Origin: Diaporthe sp. PMI_573
Taxonomy: Eukaryota > Ascomycota > Sordariomycetes > Diaporthales > Diaporthaceae
Direction of reading: 5' to 3'
DNA length: 64,000 nt
Assembly (NCBI GenBank): GCA_021399435.1
Contig: JAJTUP010000080.1
Span: 1-64,000 of the forward strand
Shown: positions 47,455 through 58,445 of the stretch, one piece after another
Numbering within the stretch: position 1 is the stretch's first letter
Layout of the letters: every line of letters begins with the position of its first letter
Notes under the pieces: generated by a model
Told to the model about the DNA's origin: nothing
Database searches by the model: none
The model's input: the letters and a program-made list of their open reading frames with translations, nothing else
Made by a program: the position numbers and the translations under genes

Positions 47455-48083
47455 GCGGCGGTATCAACCAAGGGGGGCGCCCATTTCCTGGGGCCCTAGG
47501 TTATCTTTTCGCAGTGCGAGGTGGGTTTCAAAAGCAACTTTGACATGGCCAAGAAGCCGTTGACTTGGTGTGGGAGGGTCGGAAGCTTTATGAACATAAC
47601 GCAATATTGGGCCCGGGCGTCATGCTGGTGCCAGTGCGGTGTTGCGCAACAAATGCTGATCAGTTGTCGTTCGTCCGCTGGTGGCGAGAAGGCAAAAGCC
47701 TTGGCCCAGATGCAATCAAGGCACCCGAATGCTGTCTGTCTCTCAGCCACTCATTGCATCTGCCAAATGGTCCGCCACTCTCCACACAGCAGCGATATCT
47801 TGGCCAACTTCTGGAGTTTCTTGCCGGCGACGAGAAAACTCGTCCAGGCTTTCTGAGCTGCTCGAGTAAGAGTCGGCACTTTGTCGTGGAGGCGAACCAT
47901 CACAGATTATCCTCTTGATGTACTTGGTGGGACTTGCTTGTCAAGCCGACTTTGTGACCTCGACCAACCATCCATTAGTATCTCGGCTGTTGCTTCCACC
48001 AAAAGAATCATGATCGGCCGAGATTGTGTGCCGGTCATATGGCTTCCAATCTGCTGTTCCACCTTTCCTCGTGTCCTTTTCGC
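47455..48083. other. Convergent spacer, 0.63 kb
   Basis: 3' flanks of the transcription factor and the minus-strand gene at 48084. No gene seen. Confidence 0.55.
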
Positions 48084-49199
48084 CTACCTAGCAGTCCGTT
48101 CAGAATAAGCGGATGTGCCAAAAGCGAGTCTGGAAGTTGAGCCCTGAAAGTCGACCTGAGAGACGTCAATCTTTTGGCCGGCAGATGGCGCACTGGAAAG
48201 CAGCTGAGCAAGGGTCCCAAATGGCTGCCGAGTCTGTGAGTTCCGTGCAAAGTCGGCAATGGGTCTCGCAGAGGCGCCAAGGAGTAAATCATGGTCGCCA
48301 ATGTCGCGTTCATTACCCTCCCAGTCGTCTTGAAACATGACAGAACCATTCTCTGATGAATTGCCATCGTCCTCGGGATCCCTCAAGTCGTAGCCCTCCT
48401 CGTCTTCGTCTATCTCCATCCCCTGGGTTTCATCTTCGTGCAAATCTGGATCCTCGTTGCCGTCACCGTCCCCCTCAATTGACTTGTGTGGTTTAGGATC
48501 AGCCCACGGCGTATGAAAAAGAGCGTGTACCCTGACAAGCCTTTTTGCGAAGGGTGACTTGGGCATCATCTGCTCCACGGACTGATCCAGTACGGCGGTG
48601 ATAGCAGATCCATGGCCAGCAGTGGCCTTGGCCCTTTTCTTCGAGATGCTTCTGTGTCGCTTTCTTATGAAGCGGGAGTGGGCCGCATCGAGTGACTCCA
48701 TAAGTTCCTTGACTATAACTACGGGCAGGTCGCTGGGCAGACTGGAAGCCCTGATGATCTGCTCCCAGCAGCGCGCACGCAGCGGTGGGCTGGAACTGTC
48801 ATGGCAAGGCTGCTGTGAGCCAGAAAGGGTGCCGCATTCAAGCAGCAGGTCCGGATGTGAGAGGCGGAAATGTCGCTCAACATGGTCAAGGAAGTCCATG
48901 AGCACGGGCGTCACGTCCCGGGCGTTTGGACCTTCTTTCTGCAAGGCTTGACACAGCGCTTGAGCCTTGTCGGGTGACGAGACCCACATCGGCCAGCTGG
49001 TGCGAACAAGACCAGCGCGGGGTATCAGAACATCGAGACGCTCCAGAGGGTCGAGGGGCAAGTTCCGTAAGCCCTTGAGAATTTGGTTGATACGTTTCTG
49101 ATACGCCGCCCTGGCGTTGCCGGCCTTGCGTCGCGCACGAACTGAGAGACCGACAGTGATGTTGCCCGGGTGCGTCTTGCCGTTTTTTACGCGACCCAT
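48084..49199 (-). CDS. Uncharacterised, probably nuclear protein
   Basis: 371 aa, one exon. I do not recognise the family. The N-terminus is basic (MGRVKNGKTHPGN, then RARRKAGNARAAYQKR), there is a likely nuclear localisation cluster IRKRHRSISKKRAK around residue 180, and a strongly acidic stretch (DLHEDETQGMEIDEDEEGYD) near residue 250. The middle part (KALCQ..., FLDHVERHFRLSHPDLLLEC) looks helical. The order basic-NLS-acidic suggests a chromatin or ribosome-biogenesis factor, but this is only composition. Coding bias and the uninterrupted length argue that it is real. Confidence 0.7.
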   Translation of the reverse strand: MGRVKNGKTHPGNITVGLSVRARRKAGNARAAYQKRINQILKGLRNLPLDPLERLDVLIPRAGLVRTSWPMWVSSPDKAQALCQALQKEGPNARDVTPVLMDFLDHVERHFRLSHPDLLLECGTLSGSQQPCHDSSSPPLRARCWEQIIRASSLPSDLPVVIVKELMESLDAAHSRFIRKRHRSISKKRAKATAGHGSAITAVLDQSVEQMMPKSPFAKRLVRVHALFHTPWADPKPHKSIEGDGDGNEDPDLHEDETQGMEIDEDEEGYDLRDPEDDGNSSENGSVMFQDDWEGNERDIGDHDLLLGASARPIADFARNSQTRQPFGTLAQLLSSAPSAGQKIDVSQVDFQGSTSRLAFGTSAYSERTAR

Positions 49200-49858
49200 G
49201 GTGACTGTTTGATAGGGTTCCGGTACATCAAGAGGCCAGTGGTAAGATTTGAGACGTTGGTGGACTTGGATAATGCATACGGAGTAGATACATGTACGCG
49301 TGATCGTTGTTGGGGGTGGATACCCGAGTCAACAACAAACTTCACTTGAAGTGCATGAAGCTGACCCCGCCAAGAATACTACCCCAGTCAAGCACCACCA
49401 ATCAATACCCAAGCTGGCGACTCTAGCGGATCCACATTGCTGGCGAAAAGGACCGGGAATAAAAAGTCATGTCGGCCCTATCGACACAATGAATATCTGC
49501 CTGCAGGGCAGCGTTCAAATCCATGGATGCGTATCAATCTAATGCTTGTTTGATAGCATATATATGTCAGTTATGACACTTGTTCCGTGTTGGAAAACTG
49601 CCGACGAAGAGAGTACCTTCAGGTAACACAGTCGTTGGAGCAACCTCAAGTCCGCAGGACCTATGATTTGAAAGCCTTCGTGGTTCATGTTTTGATTACC
49701 CATCACAAAACCCGTCGAGAGGGTGCCAATAACAGGGAAACAGTTCGATTTCTAGACAATAACCTTGGCTATTCAAGTACCTGCCATTGCCACACCATCC
49801 AGATAATGCTGAGCGATGAGTCTGTCGGAAGTTCCACCGTATCTCGTCTGACACAGCC
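49200..49858. other. Intergenic, 0.66 kb
   Basis: Promoter side of the nuclear protein and 3' flank of the DUF3445 gene. Nothing recognised. Confidence 0.5.
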
Positions 49859-51171
49859 TCATGACCGCAGGTACTCATTCACTTTCTTTCCTAAACGGAG
49901 CGCACCCTTGTACTGCCACATTCCAGGCGCGTTCCCCTTCCCTAGACCCTCGATAGCTTCCGCAAGCTGTGGTCCAAGTCCTTCCGACTTGATCTCTTCC
50001 AGGGTGTACAGGTGCGTCTTGAAGGAGAACAAAATAGCCCTAGTCTTTGGGAGCCTGCTTAATGTCTGCAATTCACACCGTATCCGCGCCTATATCACCA
50101 CCAGTCAGCTACCTCCCGCCCTGGCCAGCCACAGGAATGAACTTACCTTGCTTAAGTCAACGTCTTCGTCCCTGATGATGTGCTCAAGATCTTCTTCGTG
50201 CACATGATTGCTTTTGCAGTTGAAGAGGATGGGAGAGTCCACAACGGACCACTGCCATCGGGCGGCCGTCAGTTCATAAATTGCTCTAAACATGCGCTCC
50301 TGCGAGTGCTCCGTGTCGAGAGGTTGGGCAGTCACTTACATTCACGCGCTTCACATTCTTACCGACTTCTAATTTCTTGAAATACCTCTCCATGCTCGGG
50401 CCGATCTTGTCGTAGCTAGGAACCGGTTTGTGAATCTCAAAGAGCAACTTGTCCAGTTTTTCTGACGGGTCGAACCCAGAACAATAGCAGCAGACATAGG
50501 CCACACTGCGGTGGCCCTGATCGGTTTCATGCAGCAGGAACATATCGTCTTCAACAGTCTCTCCGAGTCTTCTGAGTGCTTCGACTGAATCATTCGGTGG
50601 GAGGGTAGGGAATGAAGCACCGGTGATTCCATTGCGATATGTTTTGCCGTCCTCGGAGAGAGAAAACATAGTTGGGAATCTCCGGGGCAGGTAGTCTGAC
50701 AGCAGGAACGAGTAAAGCTCCTCGACAGCCGCCCTGCCCCGGGGAATAGCGCCTACGACGATGTTGGGTTGTTGGATCATGAGCTCTCGTCTCTCCAGGA
50801 CTCGGTCCTCGTAGTTGTGGTCCATAACAATCAGATCTGCAGGCGCGGAGTTCTGAACCGCCATGGTGATGTGATATACTGGCTTGAACGGACGGAAAGC
50901 CAGGGGTTTCTTTGCTGTCCAATCAAAGGATTCCAGAGGCTCGACAGAGCTCATAGGACATGCTGCTGCTAGCACGTCTTTTCCGGTTGATGCTGCAGTG
51001 GCTACGTGCTGGGTGGCTGTGAGTGGCAAGGCAGATACCAAGGATATCAACAACATGGGACGATCCTTCAGTACTCACGTATTTGCCATGCTCCCTGATG
51101 CGGTATACTAAAATGACCAACGCAGCAACACCAAGGACCGCAATGCCCCATGCGGGTGCGACGAACGACAT
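49859..51171 (-). CDS. DUF3445 / heme-dependent oxidative N-demethylase-like protein, membrane-anchored
   Basis: Exons 51171-51079, 51008-50340, 50251-50147, 50089-49859 give 365 aa. An N-terminal membrane helix (WGIAVLGVAALVILVYRI) is followed by the DUF3445 fold: AFRPFKPVYHITMAVQ, NYEDRVLERRELM, FLLSDYLPRRFPTMF, DMFLLHE, EIHKPVPSY, VKRVNWSVVD (joined over an intron) and RLPKTRAILFSFKTHLY near the end. Bacterial members include the alpha subunit of a heme-dependent oxidative N-demethylase acting on small amines; fungal members are uncharacterised. The first acceptor is the CAG before CACGTAGCC, chosen to keep frame. The enzymatic role is family-based inference. An N-terminal anchor suggests the ER face. 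Confidence 0.85.
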
Positions 51172-53720
51172 GTCGCCCGCTGTCAAAATAGCCGCGAAGG
51201 ATAAGCAGGATCGGCCGCACTAGCTGTGTGAACTTGAGCCGCGGCTAGCTGAGCACATGAATTAAGGTTCAGAGCCAAAATCGGATGTCATAGTGTCAAT
51301 GTTGACAGAACGTTGCATGGATGAGTTCTACCTTGCACCACTTATGAAGCATGGACCGGCCGGTGCCGGAGATAGGTATCTAGGACCAAACTAGTGGTGC
51401 ACCCGGGCCGGCTCTGTCATCGTCGTCTCAACATGTGGGGGAGACGACGGATAGGCCGAATATAGCTCGACTGAGCCGGGTCTCAATCCCGAGATCGGTT
51501 TCTCCACATAGCTTAATTCGACGACGCTGGTCCCACGCTGCAGTCCGGTGACCTCTGCCTTTAATGTGGGCACATCAGCAGCCTCGAGACCTGCGATGTG
51601 CCACGGGACCAGTGGTGCGTCTCCCTGACCCGAATCCATTCGGTATGTAGTCGCCCTCAAACTGCGAGGGACATGAGATAGGCATTTGTGCCTACCTAGG
51701 TAACAGCGCATGCCAAGATCTGGGCATACTACGAATTGACTCAAAACTGCACGAGTATTGTATCTACCCATTGCACATTCCACTATTCTGATATCCAAAC
51801 CGGCCTGCATTGGCTGCTGCTCCTAAGAGACCAATTGGGGGTAAAGGAAGAACTTGTTGAAAGTCTTTGACGGGTTTTCTCAGAATGTTACACTTCTAAG
51901 TACTTACACTGAGAGCGAGTAGTTGAACCAGACGTTTGGCCAGACCTTGAATGCAAAGTTGTAAGCACGATACCATTGCCGTTGCTTTGGCACCTGGGCG
52001 GACTTATACCAGCATGCAGCCAGTTTTTCATCCAGCATAATCAGCCTTGCCCGTTCATGAGTGCCTCCTCACGGGCTGCTGATTTTATTCAAGATTTATT
52101 GTCAGTTGCGGGACCCAAGTGGGCGTCGTTTGAGCGGCCCGCAATGAAGGAACTAGATAGTGCTAGGCCATGTTTCCTAGATCAGGGTTCGAGGAGCAGG
52201 CAAAGGGCTGCTCATGTGCGACAAAGAAACCCAGGGTTCTACCTTGTCTAATACATAGGACACACATTCATCTCACGTTCCTCTATTGTGGACACTCCCA
52301 TCCATCCTGCAACACGGACTACTCCAAAGGGGGAGGCAACCCATGCAGAGAAAATTCTAACTCTTGTTGAGTAGGCAAGTCAAATTAGTGCTGCATCATT
52401 TTAAACCTGGAAGACGACTCTGCCTCTTATCTTCAAGTCTTCAAATTCAACCCGCATCAGATAATACTCTTCCACACGTGACAGCTACGTGCAAAATATG
52501 ATACGAGGCGCTGATCAATTCAATAGACTCCACGGCGAACAACCAACCTTTCTCTTGCTTCATCACAAGAGATCAAACCGTATAAGATTGACGATGACCC
52601 TTCGAGGCCTCTAAATATTCAAAAGTTTTGAAAGTCTTGGAACATTCCTGGTTCAAAAGCAGTACGGCGAATGATCCGAGGGAGACAATCAGTTTTTGAG
52701 GTTAAGGCAGTGTCATTTGTATCGGTTACTTGTAAGAGAGGAAATGTTTCGATCTACATTCCCTTACAAGAGTCTTCTTAGGCATGAGGGAAAAAGAAAC
52801 CTGGGCCGCCAGCCATCACTGGCGTGTTGAGGCTAGATGACAAACCTTGTAAGATGGATTCCTGGGAACCGTAAGAGAATCGAATAGACACACCACCTAT
52901 GGGCCCATCGCCTATCGGTCTGGACGGTAATCGGACAGTCCTAATGGCCGGGCCAAGCCACGTGGGTTCTATTCGGCCGTGCCGTGGTGTACAGTACTAC
53001 CAATCGGCGGATGCACATTTCTGATCCTCCAAGTCAGGCACTTTCAATGAGATTGGAGGAAAAGAAGTATTCATAAATAGGATCAGAGGATCTCGGTCTC
53101 GTCGTCTAGCCCGCTGTAGCACAAAATCGTGATATCTGTCCGGATGACACACCACTGCTTACGGAAACTGAAGCCCCCTAGAGGAGTATTTAATCCTGGT
53201 ATATTAGCCCGTGCCGTTCCCCTGGTAGCGCAACTCCCAACATCGGCATCCAATCTGTCCGAGCCCGATTCCCGCAGGTCGCACAATAAGCAAGGTATCT
53301 TGCCGAGTCACCACATATGCACCGCGCCAGGCTCCTTACGGCATCGCCGCCCCCAGATGGCTGATGAGAGCCACACCACCCGCCTACCGACCCGACTCTT
53401 TTTTACAACAGCTAAAAGCGGAAGGTTACTCACCCCCAGAACCCGTGTCGCCAACTCCGAGCACCCATGCCGCCCGGCGACATTTCCCATCCACAGTGAT
53501 GACAGCGATGACTCTAGGACTCCCTTAGACAATAGTTATGTGAATATATTACATTGGAACTCCTTCATCTGGGACCGCGTATGGAACTGTATCACTATCC
53601 AAGAATTATTGATCTGCTAGTGACGTGTCCTCCCTTTGCAACAAACCACTGACTCACATTCCACCAAAGCAGACTAAGACAACATTGAAATATCTGTTGA
53701 CCCTTTTTTAACTGACCGAT
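51172..53720. other. Gene-poor intergenic region, 2.5 kb
   Basis: Contains scattered ORFs, the largest 139 codons at 51391-51810 on the minus strand, without recognisable features. The 52380-52800 part is AT-richer. The right end is the promoter of the DHA2 transporter. I see no repeats or RNA gene. Confidence 0.5.
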
Positions 53721-55547
53721 ATGGCCCAAGGGGCTCACCCACCGTCCCCTATGGGCGCCACGCGTCCCAAATCCACCTCCTCCAGCATCGCCAGCACCGA
53801 CATGGAGAAGGAAAAGGCACACACGCCGCTTACAGATTCACCTCCAGACACATACCACCATGTCGACATCGCAGTCAACGAGAAGAAGGAAGGCAACCTT
53901 GAGTCGCCGCCGTCGCCAGCCGCCGACCTGGTACACACCCTATCTCGAGTAGCCACAGCCGCGTCCGAATTACGACGTACAGAAACCCGCCAGGACGGGA
54001 CCGAATACCCCAGCGGCGTGAAACTAGCCCTGATAACCATCGCCCTGTGCCTCGCCGTCTTCCTGATGGCCCTGGACAACTCCATCATCGCCACGGCGAT
54101 CCCAAAGATCACAGACCAGTTCCACAGCCTCGACGCCGTCGGCTGGTACGGCTCGGCCTACCTGCTGACCACGGCGGCCCTGCAGCTCCTGTTCGGCAAG
54201 TTCTACTCATACCTCAACATCAAGTGGGTCTTCCTGAGCGCCATCGGCCTCTTCGAGCTGGGCTCCCTGATCTGCGGCGTCGCCCCCAACAGCACGGCCC
54301 TGATCATCGGCAGGGCCATCGCCGGGGCAGGCTCGGCGGGGATCCTGTCCGGGGCCCTGATCATCCTGGCCTTCACCGTGCCCCTGCGGCAGCGCCCGGC
54401 CTACTCCGGGGGCATCACCTCCATGTACGGCATCGCCTCGGTCGCGGGCCCGCTCCTGGGGGGCGTCTTCACCGACAAGGCAACCTGGCGGTGGTGCTTC
54501 TACATCAATCTGCCCATCGGCGCCATCACCGTCCTGGTGATAGTCTTCTTCTTCCAGCCTCCCAAGGGCGCCGTGTCCTCCGCGACCGCATCGGCCAACA
54601 AGACCCGGCGGGAAATCCTAAACGAGTTCGACCCCCTCGGCACCCTCGTCTTCATGCCCGCCATCGTGTGTCTGCTCCTCGCCCTGCAGTGGGGCGGCAC
54701 CACGTACGCCTGGAACTCCGGGCGCATCATCGCCCTGTTCGTCGTCTTCGGCGTGCTCATTTCCGCCTTCCTTTTTATCCAGTGGAGGCAGCAAGACAAT
54801 GCTACCGTTCCGCCCCGTGTCATCAAGATGCGGAGTGTCTGGTCCGGCGCCGCGTTCGCCGCAGCCACCGGAGCCGCCTTCTTCTCGGGGATTTACTTCC
54901 TACCCTTGTGGTTCCAGGCTGTCAAGGGCTCCACCGCCGTCAGCAGCGGGATAATGAACCTGCCCATGCTGATCTCAGTCGTCGTTTTCAGTCTCGTAGC
55001 CGGCATCGTGGTATCGATTGTAGGATATTACACCCCGTTCATGCTCATAAGCACCGTGCTTACGAGTGTTGGATACGGCCTCATCTCAACCTTCCGGCCG
55101 GACACCGGCGCGGGTGTCTGGATCGGCTACCAGATCCTTGCTGGAGCCGGCGTTGGGTTGGGCATGCAGCAGCCCCTGATGGCTGTCCAAGCAGTCCTGA
55201 GCGACAAGGACCTCCCTACCGGCACCGCCGTGGTGGTGTTTACACAAACGCTCGGAGGGAGTCTCTTCGTCTCTGTGTCGCAGAACGTCTTCAGCAACAA
55301 GCTCGTTGAGTACGTCCGCGACTACGCGCCCGGTCTTGATCCTGCCACCGTTCTATCTACCGGTGCCACGAGTATACAGAAAATCATACCGTCTGAATTC
55401 CTGGACGGTGTCACGCTCGCTTACAACGACGCGCTGATGCAGACGTTCCTGGTCAGTGCCGCACTGGCAGCGGTTTCAATTGTGGGAAGTGGATTCATGG
55501 AATGGAGAAGCGTGAAAGGGAAGAAGATCGACATGGCGGTGGCCTAA
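53721..55547 (+). CDS. MFS DHA2-family drug:H+ antiporter (14 TM), intronless
   Basis: Exports toxins, drugs or fungal metabolites using the proton gradient; plasma membrane. 608 aa in a single exon: long polar N-tail (residues 1-95), then LALDNSIIATAIPKITDQF (DHA motif D1), QLLFGKFYSYLNIKW, IGRAIAGAGSAG, and the antiporter motif C-like stretch GIASVAGPLLGGVFTDKATW with WRWCFYINLPIGAI, which is diagnostic of the 14-helix DHA2 group. The middle third is strikingly GC-rich with C/G third positions, so that another frame on the same strand stays open for 420 codons. Such transporters usually sit in or near secondary-metabolite clusters, yet no synthase is in the window. Strong family call, substrate unknown. 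Confidence 0.96.
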   Translation: MAQGAHPPSPMGATRPKSTSSSIASTDMEKEKAHTPLTDSPPDTYHHVDIAVNEKKEGNLESPPSPAADLVHTLSRVATAASELRRTETRQDGTEYPSGVKLALITIALCLAVFLMALDNSIIATAIPKITDQFHSLDAVGWYGSAYLLTTAALQLLFGKFYSYLNIKWVFLSAIGLFELGSLICGVAPNSTALIIGRAIAGAGSAGILSGALIILAFTVPLRQRPAYSGGITSMYGIASVAGPLLGGVFTDKATWRWCFYINLPIGAITVLVIVFFFQPPKGAVSSATASANKTRREILNEFDPLGTLVFMPAIVCLLLALQWGGTTYAWNSGRIIALFVVFGVLISAFLFIQWRQQDNATVPPRVIKMRSVWSGAAFAAATGAAFFSGIYFLPLWFQAVKGSTAVSSGIMNLPMLISVVVFSLVAGIVVSIVGYYTPFMLISTVLTSVGYGLISTFRPDTGAGVWIGYQILAGAGVGLGMQQPLMAVQAVLSDKDLPTGTAVVVFTQTLGGSLFVSVSQNVFSNKLVEYVRDYAPGLDPATVLSTGATSIQKIIPSEFLDGVTLAYNDALMQTFLVSAALAAVSIVGSGFMEWRSVKGKKIDMAVA

Positions 55548-56480
55548 TTAATCACGGAGAAGGGAAGAGCCTTCAATGGTGAATACCATGGGGTGTTGAA
55601 ACGGGTTCCTGGGTAAAGAGATTTTCAAATATACCATAACACACAACTCAGTGTAAGCATAGCCAGATAGACTACCTAATAGATTAATGATCGCAGTTGG
55701 AGCACGACACGTGCTATCGTACGACAATACCTTCATCGCATAGCTTCTCAACGCCAAAGGCTTGATCTGCCAAGCGTCATCGCCGGGTAGCTTGAAAAGG
55801 CGAGGTAGACTACAAACACACATTGTATCACAAATCGAAATCTCGTGGGTGCCTGGTTAAAATCTAGCGCAGAAATGTATTTGCTGCTAGGGATCTCCAA
55901 AGGTCTTGTCCTTGAACCTCAAAGAGTCATTAACGATTGCCAAGAGCTGGCTGATTGTCCTCTAAGATATGATGTGAGTTGGACATTGCCTCGTGAGTTT
56001 TCATTCTCACAGCCCTGGGGCCCGATGATTGAACATTTCTGTTCTCAATACACTTCTTCCTCCGTTCTCAGCTTCACATCTCTTGGCTGCCTGTTCCTCC
56101 TTTGGCCATAGCTTCAGATGTCTCGTTGCGCTCGTAAGTATTACCGATGACTGAAACTGATATGCAGGGGTTTCCTACAAAGCCAAGCTGATCTCATGTG
56201 TCCCTGAGCAGCGGGTGCGGCAGCGTACATAATATCAAGGCATGAAAATGAACCAGAAACCTAAAGACGGCAGTCTATATAAGACATCAGGCTCTTACAC
56301 ACACAACCACGAGCCTCCTCGGTCCTCCAAAATAAAAATTTCGAAAATGGGGAAAGAAGACCACCACACAGACTGCACTGCTGCACGCACAATAATTCCG
56401 CTGACAGTAGGATATTCAACACCTAGGCCTGTTTGAATCTGCCCAGAGCAGAGCCATGGATATGCACAACGGTCGGGTGA
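55548..56480. other. Convergent spacer with an orphan TATA-like element, 0.93 kb
   Basis: 3' flanks of the DHA2 gene and the minus-strand gene at 56481. A plus-strand TATATAAG lies at 56276-56283, with a CT/CA-rich stretch behind it and a short ORF starting at 56347; whether a small transcript exists is not decidable. Confidence 0.5.
56276..56283 (+). promoter_or_regulatory. Orphan TATA-box-like element
   Basis: TATATAAG followed by a pyrimidine-rich stretch, with the first ATG 64 bp downstream (56347, about 29 codons). There is no established gene on this strand before 60778. Confidence 0.3.
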
Positions 56481-58445
56481 TCATTTCTCGGTCTCGCGGT
56501 CTTCTGGATTCAAGGGGAAGGTTGTTGCCACCCGCAGTCGGGGACTGGCTCGACGGGGCTCATCTTCTTCGTCAATGGCCTTGGCACTAGCCGGGGTGAA
56601 GTTGCGGCTTCGCTTGGTACCTTTCTCGCCGCCACTTCCGGGGGCGGTCCCTGACGCGGCGACCCCGGCAAGGGTCTGGTTCGGCGAGGCCGTGTTTGTG
56701 ATGTCTCTGCCAAACTCGCCGGCCGAGGTACGACGGCTGAAGGTTAGCCCAGAACCAGAGGCGGAGGATCCTGTGCGGTCGTTGCCAATAATACCAAAGG
56801 CCGCGTTCGTGGTAGAGAAGTTGCGGATTTGGGCCTCGACTGGTGGGGAAGGATTTGTGGAAGAACCAACTGAGCCGGTGTTGTTTACATGGCGGTTTTC
56901 TTTCCGAGATTTAACCTCGCTTGCCGGCAGCTGAATTTGGTGCGGTTGGACGGACTGCGGCACAGCGGGAAGAGGATGGGGCTGGTTCAGGAGCGAGTGA
57001 GTGAGCGAGTTCGCAAAGTCGCTGGAAATAGATGGATTTGGCATGTTGCAGGTAAATTGACCTGGTGAAATCATCAGATCACGCTAAACCACAGCGACTT
57101 GGACGGCTGGGGGCCAACGAACCTGACGCTGCATGATCTGCACCCAAGAAGGCAGTCGGAGTGTTAGTTGGCACCTTGAGCATGTCCATGTGGGCATCCT
57201 CGTCTAGGCTGTGGCCAGACAGGTTCATTGGATCTGCTGTGACAACGTCACGCATAGCGGAAGACAGTGACGTCGACATGCTTCCCACGGGTGGATCGGT
57301 GCCAGACTTGCGATTGCCTCGGGCGATATGAGTCGGCCAGATGGTGTTGGTGTCCACGTGAGCCTGTTGTGAGCCGAGGCCCAACGAGTTGATCCATTCT
57401 TGATAGGCAGCCTCATTGAACGGGTCCAGGAAGCTCGAAGCGGAGGATGTAGACGCTGTGTGGAACTGGGAGCGACCCGAGGGGACAGCGTCGAGGGTGG
57501 CAGCCGCGCCGGCAGGGGCAGTCAGAGCTGTGGATATGGTGGGCATGGTCTGGCCGGCAAGAGGTCTGCGGCGTGGCGAGTGCAAGTGAGAGTCTGCGCC
57601 GTCATCAGGATAGAATGTTGGCACCGGAAGAGCCGGGTTGTTCTGAGGCCGACGCCACATTTGCGGGTTGGGCCAAGCGATGCCGTTGGTCTCGAGGATT
57701 TCTAGAAAGTATCGTCAGCGAGGCAAGGGTATCTAGAGCCAGGACGACTAACCCAGAGGCGCATGCTGGAAGGCAAATGCGACAACGTTCTTGACCCGCT
57801 CGACGGGGTTTGAGGGCGAGTCCCTGGGGAAACCCTCGCTGATGAGAACCTTGATGCGTCCGAGGTCGTCGCTGGGGCTCCAGTGGTTCTGGAAGAGCAG
57901 CTCGCGCCGGAACGAGGGAAACTTCAACTGCTCAAGCTCACCCTGCTTCGTCATTTCTGGTGGCACCGAGGGGTCAGGAGATATTTGATCAGCTGGTTGA
58001 TAAGAGAACCAAAGATCGGGACTCACGACAAGTGCTGGCGATTAGGTGCGGCCAGGCACCGAACGGCTGGAGTATCGTGGACCTGTGAGGAACCAGTTCA
58101 GCACGCAGGCTGGGGGTCAAGGGGCCGTCCGGGCAGGGCTCACGCTACCACGCGGCCGTCGATGAAGATGCGTGCGTCGAAAGTGGCCAGGTCTGGATGC
58201 TTGCTGTAGTTCAGCGTGTACTGGCTGGGCTTGGGCCTGCCCCAGGAGTGGATGGAGATGTGGAAAGGGGCGCCGGGCTGAAGCCCCGGGACGAAGCAAG
58301 TCATGACAGGCACACCAAAGGCGGCACGGCTGTGGGAGAAGTCTGCGTCGGGGACGACATGGCAGTTGACCTTGAACTCCTTCAGGGGCACTCGATCGTC
58401 CCGGCCGGAAGGGAAGAGCAACACGTCCCAGTCGTCGTATCGCAT
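56481..58445 (-). CDS. Conserved fungal protein of unknown function
   Basis: Exons 58445-58144, 58082-58027, 57956-57753, 57701-57123, 57061-56481; 573 aa, all junctions closing in frame. The N-terminal 190 residues form an ordered beta-rich domain (MRYDDWDVLLFPSGR, VPLKEFKVNCHVV, PFHISIHSWGRPKPS, ARIFIDGRVVAS, RRELLFQNHWSPSDDLGRIK, VVAFAFQHAPLE), resembling a domain I remember from many ascomycete hypothetical proteins but cannot name. The rest is low-complexity Ser/Pro/Thr-rich and ends in a basic patch (GTKRSRNFTPASAKA, RRASPRLRVATT). No catalytic motif seen; a regulatory or scaffold role is possible. The five-exon structure with conserved frame argues strongly for a real gene. Confidence 0.8.

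Noticed and set aside
51391..51810. 139-codon minus-strand ORF
   Set aside because: No domain, signal or splice logic, and composition like the surrounding spacer.
52180..52200. T-loop-like GGGTTCGAG suggesting a tRNA
   Set aside because: No matching D-arm, anticodon arm or acceptor stem around it.
54047..55309. 420-codon second-frame ORF within the DHA2 transporter
   Set aside because: Arg/His/Pro-rich and without features; it follows from extreme C/G third positions in the real frame.
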